The notes: generated from the letters alone by a model not told the origin. 64,000 nucleotides of DNA from Paenibacillus cymbidii (GCF_004764705.1 NZ_SHLX01000006.1:124001-188000), one strand, 5' to 3'; shown: positions 9,652 through 18,984, counted from the stretch's first letter. Program-made: numbers and translations.

Positions 9652-10943
9652 GGGCGCTCCTGCAGGAGGACGGTTTCCCGCCGCTCCATCGACCGGTCCG
9701 CGGCGAAGCCGATCTCATGGCTGAGTACCGACGTGTCAAGCGACGTATAGGATGCCGACGGCTGCTCCCCTTTCAGGATGCGGACAAAATCGCCCACAAG
9801 CCGCAAATCGCCGCCGCCGTGCGAATCCGTGTTCACATTGCCCAGCTCGACCCGCTCCTCCCGGAATTCATGCCCGCGCCGCGGATCGGGATGACGAATA
9901 ACGAAGCTGTTATCCTCCAGCTCCCCTTCGATTTCTCCCTTCGTGCCGAGCAGGTGAATTCGCCGGCACGGCTTGGATACGCCGCCCGTCATGTTGTGGG
10001 AGGCGGTGGTGCCGTCGGCGAATTCGACAATAACCGTTTGGTGATCGACCACGTTATTGTCGCTTTTCCATACGCATCTGCCATAGGGACTGCTTGTGCG
10101 CAGCAACTCGGCCAGTTCCTCGTCGGTCGGAACGTAACCAAGCCGATAGCTCGGATCAAGATACGTTTTCCAGGCGCCCATTTCCACATGATGCTTCTTG
10201 GCCGAATAGTCGCAAGCCGATTCTATGTCACAATCGTAGCAACGTTCGCCGGAGCCGGCCGGGGCAAATTCCTCGCGGAAATACTGCAAGCCGCCGAAAC
10301 TGCTCACAGCGATCGGCGAAACGCCGTTCTTGAGCCAAACGAGCAGATCGAGATCGTGGCAGCACTTGGCCAGCAGCATCGAAGAACCGCATACTTCCTT
10401 GTTGTTCCATTTGCCGCGCAGGAAGCCCATCGCCATATGATGGTAGCTGACGTTTTCGATCGTTTGGATGCTGAGCAGCTCGCCGATCGTTCCGGCCATG
10501 ACCCGCTTGTGAATTTCCATGTAGAATGGCGCATAGCGCAGCACATGGCAGATCATAACCTTGCGGCTGTACTTGTGCGCAGCGGCTTGCAGATCATGAA
10601 TCTCCTCGATTGAAATCCCGATCGGCTTCTCGAGCAGCACGTCGTAGCCGGCCGCAAGCAGCGGCAGCGTGGTCGGCACGTGCAGCTTATCCATCGTCCC
10701 GTTGATGGCCGCATCGGCAATAAGGCCGCTTCGCTGCGTCAACTCCTCCACGCTCTCGTAAACGGAATGCTCCGGAAGCGAGAACTGGTCCGCAGCGCGC
10801 CGGCGGAGCTCCGGATCGGGCTCGACGATGCCGGTGACCCGCATTTCGTCAGGATGCCGCTTGGCATACTCCGCATAAATAAGCGACCGGTGCCCCGCCG
10901 CCACCAGAACGACGGTAACCGGGCGAGCAAGATTGTTGGACAT
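9648..10943 (-). CDS. Gfo/Idh/MocA-family NAD(P)-dependent oxidoreductase
   Basis: 431 residues from ATG 10943, which has a clear GGGAGGAAA ribosome binding site; longer upstream reading is unlikely. An N-terminal Rossmann fold (VTVVLVAAGHRSLIYAEYAKR, then EPDPELRRRAADQF) and EKPIGISIEEI (the family EKP motif) are present. A C-x-x-C-x-x-x-x-C set (RCYDCDIESACDYSAKKH) suggests a metal site, seen in a subgroup of this family. It probably oxidises or epimerises a sugar or uronic acid released by the lyase. It is the first gene of the polysaccharide locus, next to a divergent AraC regulator, so it should be the proximal target of that regulator. Confidence 0.9.
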   Translation of the reverse strand: MSNNLARPVTVVLVAAGHRSLIYAEYAKRHPDEMRVTGIVEPDPELRRRAADQFSLPEHSVYESVEELTQRSGLIADAAINGTMDKLHVPTTLPLLAAGYDVLLEKPIGISIEEIHDLQAAAHKYSRKVMICHVLRYAPFYMEIHKRVMAGTIGELLSIQTIENVSYHHMAMGFLRGKWNNKEVCGSSMLLAKCCHDLDLLVWLKNGVSPIAVSSFGGLQYFREEFAPAGSGERCYDCDIESACDYSAKKHHVEMGAWKTYLDPSYRLGYVPTDEELAELLRTSSPYGRCVWKSDNNVVDHQTVIVEFADGTTASHNMTGGVSKPCRRIHLLGTKGEIEGELEDNSFVIRHPDPRRGHEFREERVELGNVNTDSHGGGDLRLVGDFVRILKGEQPSASYTSLDTSVLSHEIGFAADRSMERRETVLLQERP

Positions 10944-11011
10944 GGCAGTTTCCTCCCAATGATTCGAAATGATTCGACAAGCTCCGCATGGAAGCTTCGT
11001 TTTCTGCTCCC

Positions 11012-11040
11012 ACCATACCGGCATACTGTCTTGCGGGCAA
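11012..11040 (-). promoter_or_regulatory. Candidate promoter of the polysaccharide locus
   Basis: Reading leftwards there is TTGCCC (11035-11040), a 17-bp spacer and TATGGT (11012-11017), about 70 bp before the oxidoreductase start. Both boxes are imperfect, so this is a prediction by eye. It lies in the 269-bp divergent region shared with the AraC gene. Confidence 0.45.
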
Positions 11041-11143
11041 GCGGACAGAGCATCAGAACTATGCCATTTCACCGGTATCCTGCGAGGCGGCGAATATATA
11101 AACAATTCGGAATAGAAGAGTGAATGTTGCATTCTGAAATCGA

Positions 11144-11173
11144 TAGACGCCTTCGAACCGTCGCCTATATAAT
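11144..11173 (+). promoter_or_regulatory. Candidate promoter of the AraC regulator gene
   Basis: TAGACG (11144-11149), an 18-bp spacer and a perfect TATAAT (11168-11173) lie 39 bp before the ATG. This matches a sigma-A promoter with a weak -35 box. Confidence 0.55.
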
Positions 11174-11212
11174 GAAAGATGTGGAGACTGTCGGGGGAAA
11201 GGGAGATGAGGG

Positions 11213-13438
11213 ATGAAAAATCACCGCCTGCGTTTCAACAACAAATCGCTGTTCGTTAAACTGCTGCTCGGGTTCTCGCTCGTCATTCTCATTTCTTTCG
11301 CCTTCCATGCCATCTCTTATTCCTACTTTCAACACAAGATGCGGGATCAGCTGATCCAGTCGAACACCCAACGGTTGAACACGCTGGTCAGCACGTATGA
11401 GAAGCAGCTGGGACAGCTTGAAGACGTGCTCACCCGGTTCGTATTCGACGGCAAGGTCAAGTCGCTGAAGCGGGAAGACTTCCGGAACGAATTCCCCTAT
11501 ATTTCCAGCCTTGCCGACGAGTTCAATGCCATTATCGCCAACTACAATCTCGACATCGAGAATATGTTCGTTTACTTCAAGGATCAACAATTCGTTATCG
11601 ATCGCAACGGCTTCAAATCGGCCCAGGAAATGTTCGGCCTCTATTACAAGAGCGACCAGTACCCGGACGTGTTCTGGTCGGAGCAGTTCGGTCGCGATTA
11701 CCATTTCCGGGTGTTTCCTGTCGCCGCCTTCCAGCAGAAGCGGTACGATGTCGGCGTGCAGAATGAAGGCCGCTACTTCCCTATCGTCGTCAAAAACCAG
11801 ATCGGCCGTCCTTTCTATATCGCCGCATTCGTGAAGGCCGATTCGATGTTCGCTGCGTTGAACCAGTCCATGAACGATGCTTTCTACTTGCTGGACGAAT
11901 CGAACCAGCTCGTATACAGCTCCGGAACCTCGAACGACAAGCCCGTATTTGCCGAAGCCGGCAGCTCTTATGCATTGCTTGGCGGGAACTACTACTTCTA
12001 TCAGCTGGGCGCCACTTCCAAGCTGACGTACGTGAGCGTCGTTTCGAACGGGCAAATTGCAGCGCAGATGGCCCGGATGAACATGCTGATGCTGCTGATG
12101 CTGGCTCTATCGGTAGCGCTAAGCGTTGCCATTGCCGTCATGCTGAGCGTCCGGTTCAAGAACCCGATCCAGCGCATTCTGGAGGGCTTGCGCCAAATGA
12201 ATCCGACGATTCATCATGGAAGCTCCATTCAGGAATTCAATGCTATCAGCGACGGTCTCCGCCGCATCATCGACTCGCTGAACCGCAAAAATACGCTGCT
12301 GCAGAAATACGGCTATCTCGACAAAGTCAAAAGCATCCAAGCGTCGGATAAAGAAGTGCAAGGCCTGATCGACATCGAGCAGCCTTTCCACCTTGCGCTG
12401 TTCCATATCCATCAGAATCAGGGGCTGGAGTCTGCAGGGCAACCGGTACCCAAGGCGTCTTTTTTTCTAGAATTCATTAATTTGAACATGACCGAAGCGT
12501 TTGCCGGATCCATTACGATGCAGATTGAAAAGGACCGCATCCTGTCGATCGTGTTTTCGGACGGGGATATCTCGGGAAGGATCCGCGAGAAGCTCGACTA
12601 TATGAAGAAAGTGTTCGATCTCGACCAAGACTTTTACAGACTTGCGATTTCTTTCCACTCCAGACTGTGGGAGCCGTTCGAGCTTACGCAAGCCTATGAG
12701 GCGGCGAACGACATGCTGCGCAAACGCAAGCTGCTGGCCGAAACCCAAATCATTGACGAGCCGGGAACGGCGGCACCGATTGCCGTCTGGACGCCGGACT
12801 TGGAGCGCGGCTTCACCGCCGGTCTTGTCGCCGGCAACGAAGAGCAGCTCGTCGGCACGCTGGACGCGCTGTTCGACAAGCTGGCCAAAGAAGACGCCGC
12901 CTTGTGGCATTACCGGCAGTTCGCCGGCGATCTCGTCTCCAAATTGTTCATGGCGCTGATGGAGCACAAGATCGATATCGGACCGCTCTATACCGACGGC
13001 TCCTTGTTCCATGCGCTCGACAGCTTCTATACGGTAGACGATTATGCCGCCTTCCTGATGGAGCTGACGACGAAAGCGGCCTCCATGATGCGGGAGAAGC
13101 GAGAGGCGCGCGATCCGATCGTCGACTTCGTCGTCCGTTTTATCGAGAAGCATTACGGCGAAGATATTTATCACGAGCTGATCGCCGACCGGCTGCATAT
13201 TTCGACCAGCTACTTGCGCAACTATTTTAAGGAAAAAACCGGCCGCACGCTCAGCGACTATTTGTTCGAGTACCGGATTGAGAAAGCGAAGTCGCTGCTC
13301 GTCGAGACGGAAGAACTGATCCAGGACATCGCGCTCAAGGTAGGCTATCCGAATGCGAACTCGTTCACCCGCATGTTCCGGCGCCTTACCGGGCTCACCC
13401 CGGGCGAATACCGGCGCGACCGTCATGTCGCGAATTGA
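11213..13438 (+). CDS. Membrane-anchored AraC-family transcriptional regulator with extracytoplasmic sensor
   Basis: 741 residues. A first membrane segment lies at about residues 14-36 (LLLGFSLVILISFAFHAISY) and a second at about 289-312 (MLMLLMLALSVALSVAIAVML). Between them is an extracytoplasmic Cache-like sensor. A cytoplasmic linker leads to a C-terminal AraC domain of two helix-turn-helices (IADRLHISTSYLRNYFKEKTG and IQDIALKVGYPNANSFTRMFRR). This is the architecture of YesS-type regulators that control polysaccharide-degradation genes. It is divergent from the lyase locus and is the obvious activator. GGGAGATGAGGG precedes the start. Confidence 0.9.
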   Translation: MKNHRLRFNNKSLFVKLLLGFSLVILISFAFHAISYSYFQHKMRDQLIQSNTQRLNTLVSTYEKQLGQLEDVLTRFVFDGKVKSLKREDFRNEFPYISSLADEFNAIIANYNLDIENMFVYFKDQQFVIDRNGFKSAQEMFGLYYKSDQYPDVFWSEQFGRDYHFRVFPVAAFQQKRYDVGVQNEGRYFPIVVKNQIGRPFYIAAFVKADSMFAALNQSMNDAFYLLDESNQLVYSSGTSNDKPVFAEAGSSYALLGGNYYFYQLGATSKLTYVSVVSNGQIAAQMARMNMLMLLMLALSVALSVAIAVMLSVRFKNPIQRILEGLRQMNPTIHHGSSIQEFNAISDGLRRIIDSLNRKNTLLQKYGYLDKVKSIQASDKEVQGLIDIEQPFHLALFHIHQNQGLESAGQPVPKASFFLEFINLNMTEAFAGSITMQIEKDRILSIVFSDGDISGRIREKLDYMKKVFDLDQDFYRLAISFHSRLWEPFELTQAYEAANDMLRKRKLLAETQIIDEPGTAAPIAVWTPDLERGFTAGLVAGNEEQLVGTLDALFDKLAKEDAALWHYRQFAGDLVSKLFMALMEHKIDIGPLYTDGSLFHALDSFYTVDDYAAFLMELTTKAASMMREKREARDPIVDFVVRFIEKHYGEDIYHELIADRLHISTSYLRNYFKEKTGRTLSDYLFEYRIEKAKSLLVETEELIQDIALKVGYPNANSFTRMFRRLTGLTPGEYRRDRHVAN

Positions 13439-13529
13439 CCCGGCCCTGCACCACATTCAAATCGGCATAACGAAAACAGGAGACTGCCTCGCGGCCGCCT
13501 CCTGCTCTCCCCTTCTATCACATTCCGCC

Positions 13530-14321
13530 TCACCGCTTCGCAATCCCGAGCGGCACCATGTACGGCCCCGCTTCCGCATCCGCTCCGACCTTGACCCGCA
13601 CGCCGTAAACCTCCCTCATCGTCTCCTCCGTCACCACTTCGCCCGGGGCTCCGCTCCGCACCACGCAGCCGTCCTTCATCGCGATGATGCTATCGCTGTA
13701 GCGCAGCGCCTGGTTCATGTCGTGCAGCACCATCGCAATTGTCAGCCCGTGCTCGGCGTTCAGCCGGCGAATCAGCTCCAGCAGCTCGAGCTGGTAATAG
13801 ACGTCGAGATACGTCGTCGGCTCGTCGAGCAGCAGCAGCGGCGTTCGTTGCGCCAACGCCAGAGCCAGCCACACCCGCTGCCGTTCGCCGCCCGACAGCC
13901 GGCCGAGCGTATGGCCGCGCTTCGCTTCCAGCTCGGTGCAGGAGAGCGCCCACGCTACCGCCTCCTCGTCTTCGTCGCGGCTTGCGGCGAACAGGCTGCG
14001 ATGCGGCAGCCGCCCATAGCCGACCAATTGCTCCACGGTCAGGTCGGCCGGCGCTTCGTTGCTCTGGTGCACGACGGCGAGCAACTTCGCCAGCTCCTTC
14101 GGCTTGTAGCGGTGCACGGCCTGCCCGCGCAGTTGAACCTCTCCTTCGCGGGGCGCGAGATGGCCGGACATGACGCCGAGCAGCGTCGACTTGCCGCTGC
14201 CGTTCGGGCCGATAATCGTCGTGACGGCGCCTTCGGCGATATGGCCGGACACCCCGCGCAGAACGTCCGCTTTGTTGTCGTGGGAGAAGATGACCCGGTT
14301 AATGTCCATGCACACGCTCAC
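13530..14321 (-). CDS. ABC transporter ATP-binding protein, haem/siderophore type
   Basis: 263 residues, FecE/FhuC-like. Walker A GPNGSGKST lies near residues 38-46, the signature LSGGERQRV near 141 and Walker B LLLLDEPT near 160, followed by the H-loop VLHDMNQALRYSD. It would energise haem import through the permease encoded just upstream, whose 3' end it overlaps. An internal Met (MDINR) four codons in is an alternative start. It is the last gene of the Fur-controlled NEAT operon. Confidence 0.93.
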   Translation of the reverse strand: MSVCMDINRVIFSHDNKADVLRGVSGHIAEGAVTTIIGPNGSGKSTLLGVMSGHLAPREGEVQLRGQAVHRYKPKELAKLLAVVHQSNEAPADLTVEQLVGYGRLPHRSLFAASRDEDEEAVAWALSCTELEAKRGHTLGRLSGGERQRVWLALALAQRTPLLLLDEPTTYLDVYYQLELLELIRRLNAEHGLTIAMVLHDMNQALRYSDSIIAMKDGCVVRSGAPGEVVTEETMREVYGVRVKVGADAEAGPYMVPLGIAKR

Positions 14322-15282
14322 TCTTTCGCAGCAGGAATATGAGAACGGGACCGCCGATGACGGTCATGATGACGGAGGCGGGAATTTCGATCGGCGCCAG
14401 CAGCGTGCGGCCGAGCGTATCGGCCAGCAGCACGAGCAGCGCCCCCGCCAGCGCCGCGAACGGCAGCAGCCGTTTGTAGTCGGAGCCGACCGCAACTCGG
14501 GCGACCGGCGGCACCAGCAGCCCGACGAACGCCAGCAGTCCGCCGACCGAAGCGGCCGCCGCCGCGAGCAGCACGGCCACGGCCGACACAAGCAGCCGGG
14601 CGCGCGGCACGTTCAGCCCGAGACTGCGCGCCGTGCGGTCCTGCAGCGCCAGCATGTTGCACCAGACCGACGTCGCGAACGCAAGCGCAAGGCCGATTGC
14701 GCCGTACAGCACGATCACTTTTACGTCGTCCCACGTCATTTGGGAAAAGGTCGTCGCCGTCACCGGGTTGACGCTCGTCATCGACGAATGGCCCATGGCG
14801 TGAAGCAGTTGGCCGATCCCGGTCAGCGACGCGTTGACGGCGATGCCGACCAGGACGAGCCGAATCGGGCTCAGCCCCGACCGCCACGACAGCGCATACA
14901 CGAGCAGCCAGGCGAGCGCTCCCCCAACGAAGGCGAACAGGGGCAGCCAGTAATACAGCAGCGGAAACAACCCGATCATCAGCAGCGCAAACACGCTCGC
15001 CCCGGCAGAGATGCCGATCACGCCGGCATCCGCCAGCGGGTTGCGCACGACGGCTTGCAGCAGCGCTCCCGACACCGCCAGCGCCGCCCCTGTCATGACG
15101 GACACGAAGATGCGCGGCAAACGCAAATCTTTGATAATGTCGGCCTTGTCGCTCCCGCCGAACAACAAGCCGTGCGTCAACTCGGGCAAGCCGATGCGAA
15201 TGCTGCCGGTCGTAGCCGCGAGGGCGAGCGCCGCAAGCAGCAGCAGAACTAGCAGCGTGAAACGGAGCAGCGGCGTCCTCAT
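14299..15282 (-). CDS. FecCD-family ABC permease for haem or siderophore
   Basis: 327 residues with about nine to ten hydrophobic segments. The family landmarks are RLPRIFVSVMTGAALAVSGALLQAVVRNPLADAGVIGISAGA in the N-terminal half and LGRTLLAPIEIPASVIMTVIGGPVLIFLL near the end. It forms the membrane channel for the adjacent lipoprotein and ATPase. Its start overlaps the stop of the lipoprotein gene by 4 nt, which indicates translational coupling. Confidence 0.93.
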   Translation of the reverse strand: MRTPLLRFTLLVLLLLAALALAATTGSIRIGLPELTHGLLFGGSDKADIIKDLRLPRIFVSVMTGAALAVSGALLQAVVRNPLADAGVIGISAGASVFALLMIGLFPLLYYWLPLFAFVGGALAWLLVYALSWRSGLSPIRLVLVGIAVNASLTGIGQLLHAMGHSSMTSVNPVTATTFSQMTWDDVKVIVLYGAIGLALAFATSVWCNMLALQDRTARSLGLNVPRARLLVSAVAVLLAAAAASVGGLLAFVGLLVPPVARVAVGSDYKRLLPFAALAGALLVLLADTLGRTLLAPIEIPASVIMTVIGGPVLIFLLRKSERVHGH

Positions 15283-16202
15283 GGGTACAGCATCCCCGCG
15301 AGCTTCTCCATTGCCTGTCCGACCGCCAGATTGCCCGTCGTGCCGAACAGCGTTTCGTCGAGATCGTACACCCGTTTGTTTGCGACCGCGTTAAAATGTT
15401 TCCAAATATCGTTCTTCTGGAATTCTTTGTCGAACATTTTGACCACTTCGTCCGGCAGCCCGTGTGCCGCCCGCAAAATAACGTCCGGGTTCGCCTGCTG
15501 CAAATGCTCGGTGTTCGATGCGACGAATTCCGCGCTCTCCCCTTGCACGACGTTGACGCCGCCCGCACGCTTCACCAGATCGCCGATGTAGGAATGCTCC
15601 GTCGCGACCAGATAGCTGCCCGGGATGCCAAGCAGAATGAGCACCTTCGGCGCCGGTTTCCCTTTGACCCGTTCGATGGCGGCATCCACTTGCTTCGTAT
15701 ATGTCTGCACAACGGTTTCGGCCTGCTGCTGTTTGCCGTACTTCTGCCCGAGGGCGCGAATCGTATCGCTCATGGCCGCGAGGCTCGTCAAATCGAGAAA
15801 CGACGCCTGCACGCCGGCGTTTGCGAACTTCGGCTTCAGGTCGTACTCCAGCGTCGACACCGACAACACTTCGGTCGGCTTCAGCAGCCGCACCACTTCC
15901 ATATCCGGGTCCATAGGATTGCCGGTATCGGTCAGTCCCTTGTAGCGCGCGGGCAATGTTTTGCCGCTGGTGGGCACGCCGACGAGGTCGACGCCGAGCG
16001 CATCCATCATTTCGGTAATCGCCACCGTCGTCGAAACGATCCGCTGCGCTGGCGCGGTCGAAGTCGGCGACCCTGCCGGCGATGCGGACGGCGACGGCGA
16101 AGCGGCCGATTGCTGCCAGCCGGGCGACGCCGAGCAGGCGGCAAGGGCGAACAGCAGCGCCATACCGGCCGATATGCGCAAGATGGCATGTGACGCTTTC
16201 AT
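15279..16202 (-). CDS. Haem-binding lipoprotein of ABC transporter (IsdE-like)
   Basis: About 307 residues. The signal peptide ends in lipobox LAAC at residues 20-23, counted from ATG 16202. The periplasmic-binding-protein fold shows the IsdE-like pattern RIVSTTVAITEMMDALGVDLVGVPTSG and later YLVATEHSYIGDLVKRAGGVNV. A TTG two codons upstream (16208) has a better-spaced AAGGAGGGG and may be the true start. Its place directly after two NEAT genes supports haem rather than a siderophore as ligand. The choice of haem is inference from context. Confidence 0.87.
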   Translation of the reverse strand: MKASHAILRISAGMALLFALAACSASPGWQQSAASPSPSASPAGSPTSTAPAQRIVSTTVAITEMMDALGVDLVGVPTSGKTLPARYKGLTDTGNPMDPDMEVVRLLKPTEVLSVSTLEYDLKPKFANAGVQASFLDLTSLAAMSDTIRALGQKYGKQQQAETVVQTYTKQVDAAIERVKGKPAPKVLILLGIPGSYLVATEHSYIGDLVKRAGGVNVVQGESAEFVASNTEHLQQANPDVILRAAHGLPDEVVKMFDKEFQKNDIWKHFNAVANKRVYDLDETLFGTTGNLAVGQAMEKLAGMLYP

Positions 16203-16232
16203 GCGCAAGATGATCCCCTCCTTCGCGAAAAT

Positions 16233-16269
16233 CACCGAGGACGCCGGTCTACGCCCGGCATCCTCGGTG
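16233..16269 (-). terminator. Strong hairpin between NEAT-SLH gene and haem lipoprotein gene
   Basis: CACCGAGGACGCCGG and CCGGCATCCTCGGTG face each other around a short loop with one mismatch. On the minus strand the hairpin is followed only by GATTTT, so it is a weak or leaky terminator. It may reduce transporter expression relative to the NEAT proteins in the same operon, or protect the upstream mRNA. Confidence 0.6.
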
Positions 16270-16301
16270 AAATCGTTCATCCGGCACTAACGACAGCCGA
16301 A

Positions 16302-17816
16302 TTATTTTTTCGGCTGGTTGATGACTTTAAGCAGCAGCGTGATCGCTTCGGCGCGAGTCGCATGCTCGGCCGGCGCGAACAGGTTGCCGTCGCGGCCGGC
16401 GATGAAGCCCGCTTGCACCGCTGCCGATACGACGCCTTTCGCCCAAGCCGGGATGGACGACGCGTCGGCGAACGTCGAATCGGCTTGCTCTTCGGCGGAG
16501 AGACCGGCCGCACGGGCGATGATGACCGCCAGTTCGGCGCGGTTGATCAGTCCGCCGGCGCGGAACGTGTTATCCTCGTAGCCGCTGACCAATCCGGCTT
16601 CGCCTGCCAGAGCTACCGAAGCGGCCGCCCAATCCGGAATGCTGCCGGCATCGGCGAACGCGGAAGGTGCCTTCGCTTCGCCTTGCAGCTTCAGCGCCTT
16701 GGCCAGCATGACCGCAAATTCGGCGCGGGTAATGTTGCCGTCCGGGCGGAAGGTGTTGTCTTCATAGCCGGCGACGATGCCGCGGCCGACCGCTTGCGCG
16801 ATCGAAGCATAAGCCCAGTGGCTGGCGATGTCGGTCGGCATGCCGCCGTTCGAAGCGCCGTTGCCTTGGCCTTGACCGTTGCCTGCGCCGTGGCTGCCGC
16901 CGCCGACGGAAGCAAGATCGAACTTGAACTGCACCGTATGCTTCATCGTGCCGCGGGGGCCGGCGTTTACTTCCAGCGCCACATTCGTTTTGCCGGCAAG
17001 GTCGCCGACGACGATGTCAAGCACCCGGGAATCGGCGGCAGCGTCCGTGCTGACGACAGCTGCGTCAACATAAGCGCCGTCATGCTCGTATTGCACGTTC
17101 GGAATAAGGCTGCCGCTCTTCAGCGTAAACGCGATGTGGTACACGCCGTCCTGTACGGTGAGCTGCGCCGTTTTGTCCGTGTAGTTCGCCATGCTGGACA
17201 CTTCTTCCGTGCCGTCCTTGAGAATCGTAAACGCGATCGGGTACGGTCCCGCTTGCACATGTCCCGCTCCCGGCTGCTCGCCGGTCGTATAGGTTCCTTC
17301 GCTTACCGTGCCCGTCGGCGCGCCGCCGTGCGAAGAGGACGCGCCCGGCATGCCGGTCGTGTCGAACTTCAGCTGCACCTTGTAATCGCCTTTATAGTTC
17401 ATGGCCGGCACTTCTACGGTAATGTGCGCATTCGTTTTTGCCGTCAAATCGCCGGCCGGGAATCGCACCGTCTTCGTATCGGCCGCCGCATCGGCGCTTA
17501 CTTCTTCCGGAGCGGCGAGTTCGCCGTTCTGCTCCACTTCGAAGCCGGTCACCCAGCTGCTCTTTAGCAGCGTCAGATAAATATATACTTGTCCGTTTTC
17601 GACGGCGATTCGGGCCGGCTTCTGCGTGTATTCGTCCATCGCCGACACCGTGTCGGTGCCGTCCTTCAGGACGGAGAACGAGACGTCATATTGGCGAGAG
17701 GCTTCATCGGCCGATTGAGCCGATACCGCAGCCGCCGCGTTCAGCAGCAGCAGGCAGGCGACGAGCAGCGCCGCCGTGTGTTTCCTCAGTCGTTTCAAAT
17801 GGATCACATCTCCCAT
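16302..17816 (-). CDS. NEAT-domain haem-binding protein with three SLH domains
   Basis: About 504 residues from ATG 17816 (a GTG at 17807 is possible). A signal peptide (LLVACLLLLNAAAAVSA) is followed by two NEAT domains, roughly residues 37-150 and 190-305, a Gly/Asn-rich linker, and three SLH repeats at the C-terminus (ITRAEFAVMLAKAL, INRAELAVIIARAAG, TRAEAITLLLKVI). The SLH repeats hold it on the cell wall. NEAT1 keeps the haem-ligand motif YxxxY (YKGDY). NEAT2 has GTMKH at the same place and lacks both tyrosines, so it may not bind haem by the usual route. It would capture haem and pass it to the lipoprotein encoded downstream. Confidence 0.9.
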   Translation of the reverse strand: MGDVIHLKRLRKHTAALLVACLLLLNAAAAVSAQSADEASRQYDVSFSVLKDGTDTVSAMDEYTQKPARIAVENGQVYIYLTLLKSSWVTGFEVEQNGELAAPEEVSADAAADTKTVRFPAGDLTAKTNAHITVEVPAMNYKGDYKVQLKFDTTGMPGASSSHGGAPTGTVSEGTYTTGEQPGAGHVQAGPYPIAFTILKDGTEEVSSMANYTDKTAQLTVQDGVYHIAFTLKSGSLIPNVQYEHDGAYVDAAVVSTDAAADSRVLDIVVGDLAGKTNVALEVNAGPRGTMKHTVQFKFDLASVGGGSHGAGNGQGQGNGASNGGMPTDIASHWAYASIAQAVGRGIVAGYEDNTFRPDGNITRAEFAVMLAKALKLQGEAKAPSAFADAGSIPDWAAASVALAGEAGLVSGYEDNTFRAGGLINRAELAVIIARAAGLSAEEQADSTFADASSIPAWAKGVVSAAVQAGFIAGRDGNLFAPAEHATRAEAITLLLKVINQPKK

Positions 17817-17820
17817 TCTG

Positions 17821-18705
17821 TTATTGGCGCTTGCCGCGTTTACGCAAGCGGTAGGCGGCATAACCGCCCGCAAGCAGCACGACCGCAATCGCGGCAGCAA
17901 TGATCGCGCCGGTGCGTTGTCCGGCGCCTTCGCCTTCGTCGGGATTCGTCGCCGGCGTTGGCGGCGCGATGTTGCCGCCGGCATGCCCGGCCGCGGCGGA
18001 CGCAGCCGGCGCCTGCGAGGCGTCGGCGCGGGGCGGCGTTGCCGACGGCGCAGACGAGATGGCGCCGGAAGCCGCCGGCGACACTGCGGCGGCGGCAGCG
18101 CTTGGCGACGCCGCTGCCGTTTGGGCCGGCGTTGCGGCGGGCGGCGCCGTTGCTGCTGCCGACGGGCTCGTCGCCAGCGCCGTCGCGTTCGGCGATGCGG
18201 TTGCCGCCCCGGCGGGCTTGTCCGCAGCCGGAGCGGCCGAAGCCGCCGCAGCGAGCGGCAGCCCGTCGGTCTTGAACACGAAACGGGTGGCGTATTCGTG
18301 GTTGTAGCCGAGTTCCTTGATCGTCACCTTCATCTGGACGACCGTCGGCGTTTGCAGATCGGCAACATCGAATCGTACGATCCGCGTATTGTCGTCCGCA
18401 TTGCTGCCGACTACCTCCGCATCAACGAAACTGCCGCCGCTGCCGGGCACTTTAAAATACCCGATCCAGTTGCTGTGATTCATTTGCAGTTGCACCGTTG
18501 TGCGCCCGCTGACGATCGTCACCTTCGCCGGCTTCTCAAAATAATCGTTGGCAATCGAAACCGATTCATCGTCGGGCTTTTTGACGGTATAGACCACATC
18601 GTATGTACCGTCGGCCAGCCGGCCTTCCGCCCATGCGGCCGGGACGCCCAGCGCCATGAGCGCGATGCCCAGCAGCAACGCGGCGATTGTCCGCATGTTA
18701 GCCAT
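17821..18705 (-). CDS. NEAT-domain haem-binding surface protein with C-terminal membrane anchor
   Basis: About 294 residues. A signal peptide (IAALLLGIALMALGVPAAWA) is followed by one NEAT domain with YDVVYTVKKPDDESVSIAN at its start and the haem motif YNHEY (YxxxY) in its last strand. A long Ala/Pro/Ser linker leads to a hydrophobic segment (GAIIAAAIAVVLLAGGYAAY) and a basic tail RLRKRGKRQ. No LPXTG or NPQTN sortase motif is visible before the anchor. It is the first gene of the Fur-controlled operon. The start is uncertain: ATG 18717 lies right against GGGAGGGG, and ATG 18705 is 12-14 nt away; I chose 18705. Confidence 0.87.
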   Translation of the reverse strand: MANMRTIAALLLGIALMALGVPAAWAEGRLADGTYDVVYTVKKPDDESVSIANDYFEKPAKVTIVSGRTTVQLQMNHSNWIGYFKVPGSGGSFVDAEVVGSNADDNTRIVRFDVADLQTPTVVQMKVTIKELGYNHEYATRFVFKTDGLPLAAAASAAPAADKPAGAATASPNATALATSPSAAATAPPAATPAQTAAASPSAAAAAVSPAASGAISSAPSATPPRADASQAPAASAAAGHAGGNIAPPTPATNPDEGEGAGQRTGAIIAAAIAVVLLAGGYAAYRLRKRGKRQ

Positions 18706-18854
18706 CTTGATCCGCATCCCCTCCCGCAGGCTCCGGAACGCCCGGAATATCCCGACGCCAATGCCAGCTGCTTCCGGCATCTCAGTACTTGGGCTCGGCA
18801 CCTTGCTTCCGGCACCTTACGTATGAACTTGACACTTTGAGCTCTGCATCCAAC

Positions 18855-18948
18855 ACATGGCCCCATACACGATGACATGGCCCCATACACGATGCTTCAA
18901 TCAACTTGCACCATTACATCCTGCACATACACCATTACATCCTGCACT
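18855..18948. repeat. Two exact short tandem duplications in the leader of the haem operon
   Basis: A 20-bp unit beginning ACATGGCCCC is perfectly duplicated at 18855-18874 and 18875-18894. About 16 bp further a 21-bp unit beginning CCATTACATC repeats at 18911-18931 and 18932-18948. Both lie in the predicted 5' untranslated leader, between the promoter at 18985 and the first NEAT gene. No coding sequence is seen in the leader (18718-18984). Confidence 0.9.
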
Positions 18949-18984
18949 TGCATCTACCTACGTTGCCTGTAAACAAACATCCTG

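Noticed and set aside
13439..13529. Intrinsic terminator between the AraC gene and the ATPase gene
   Set aside because: CAGGAG and CTCCTG can pair around a GC-rich loop, but the inner stem is poor and neither side has a T run, so I did not list it.
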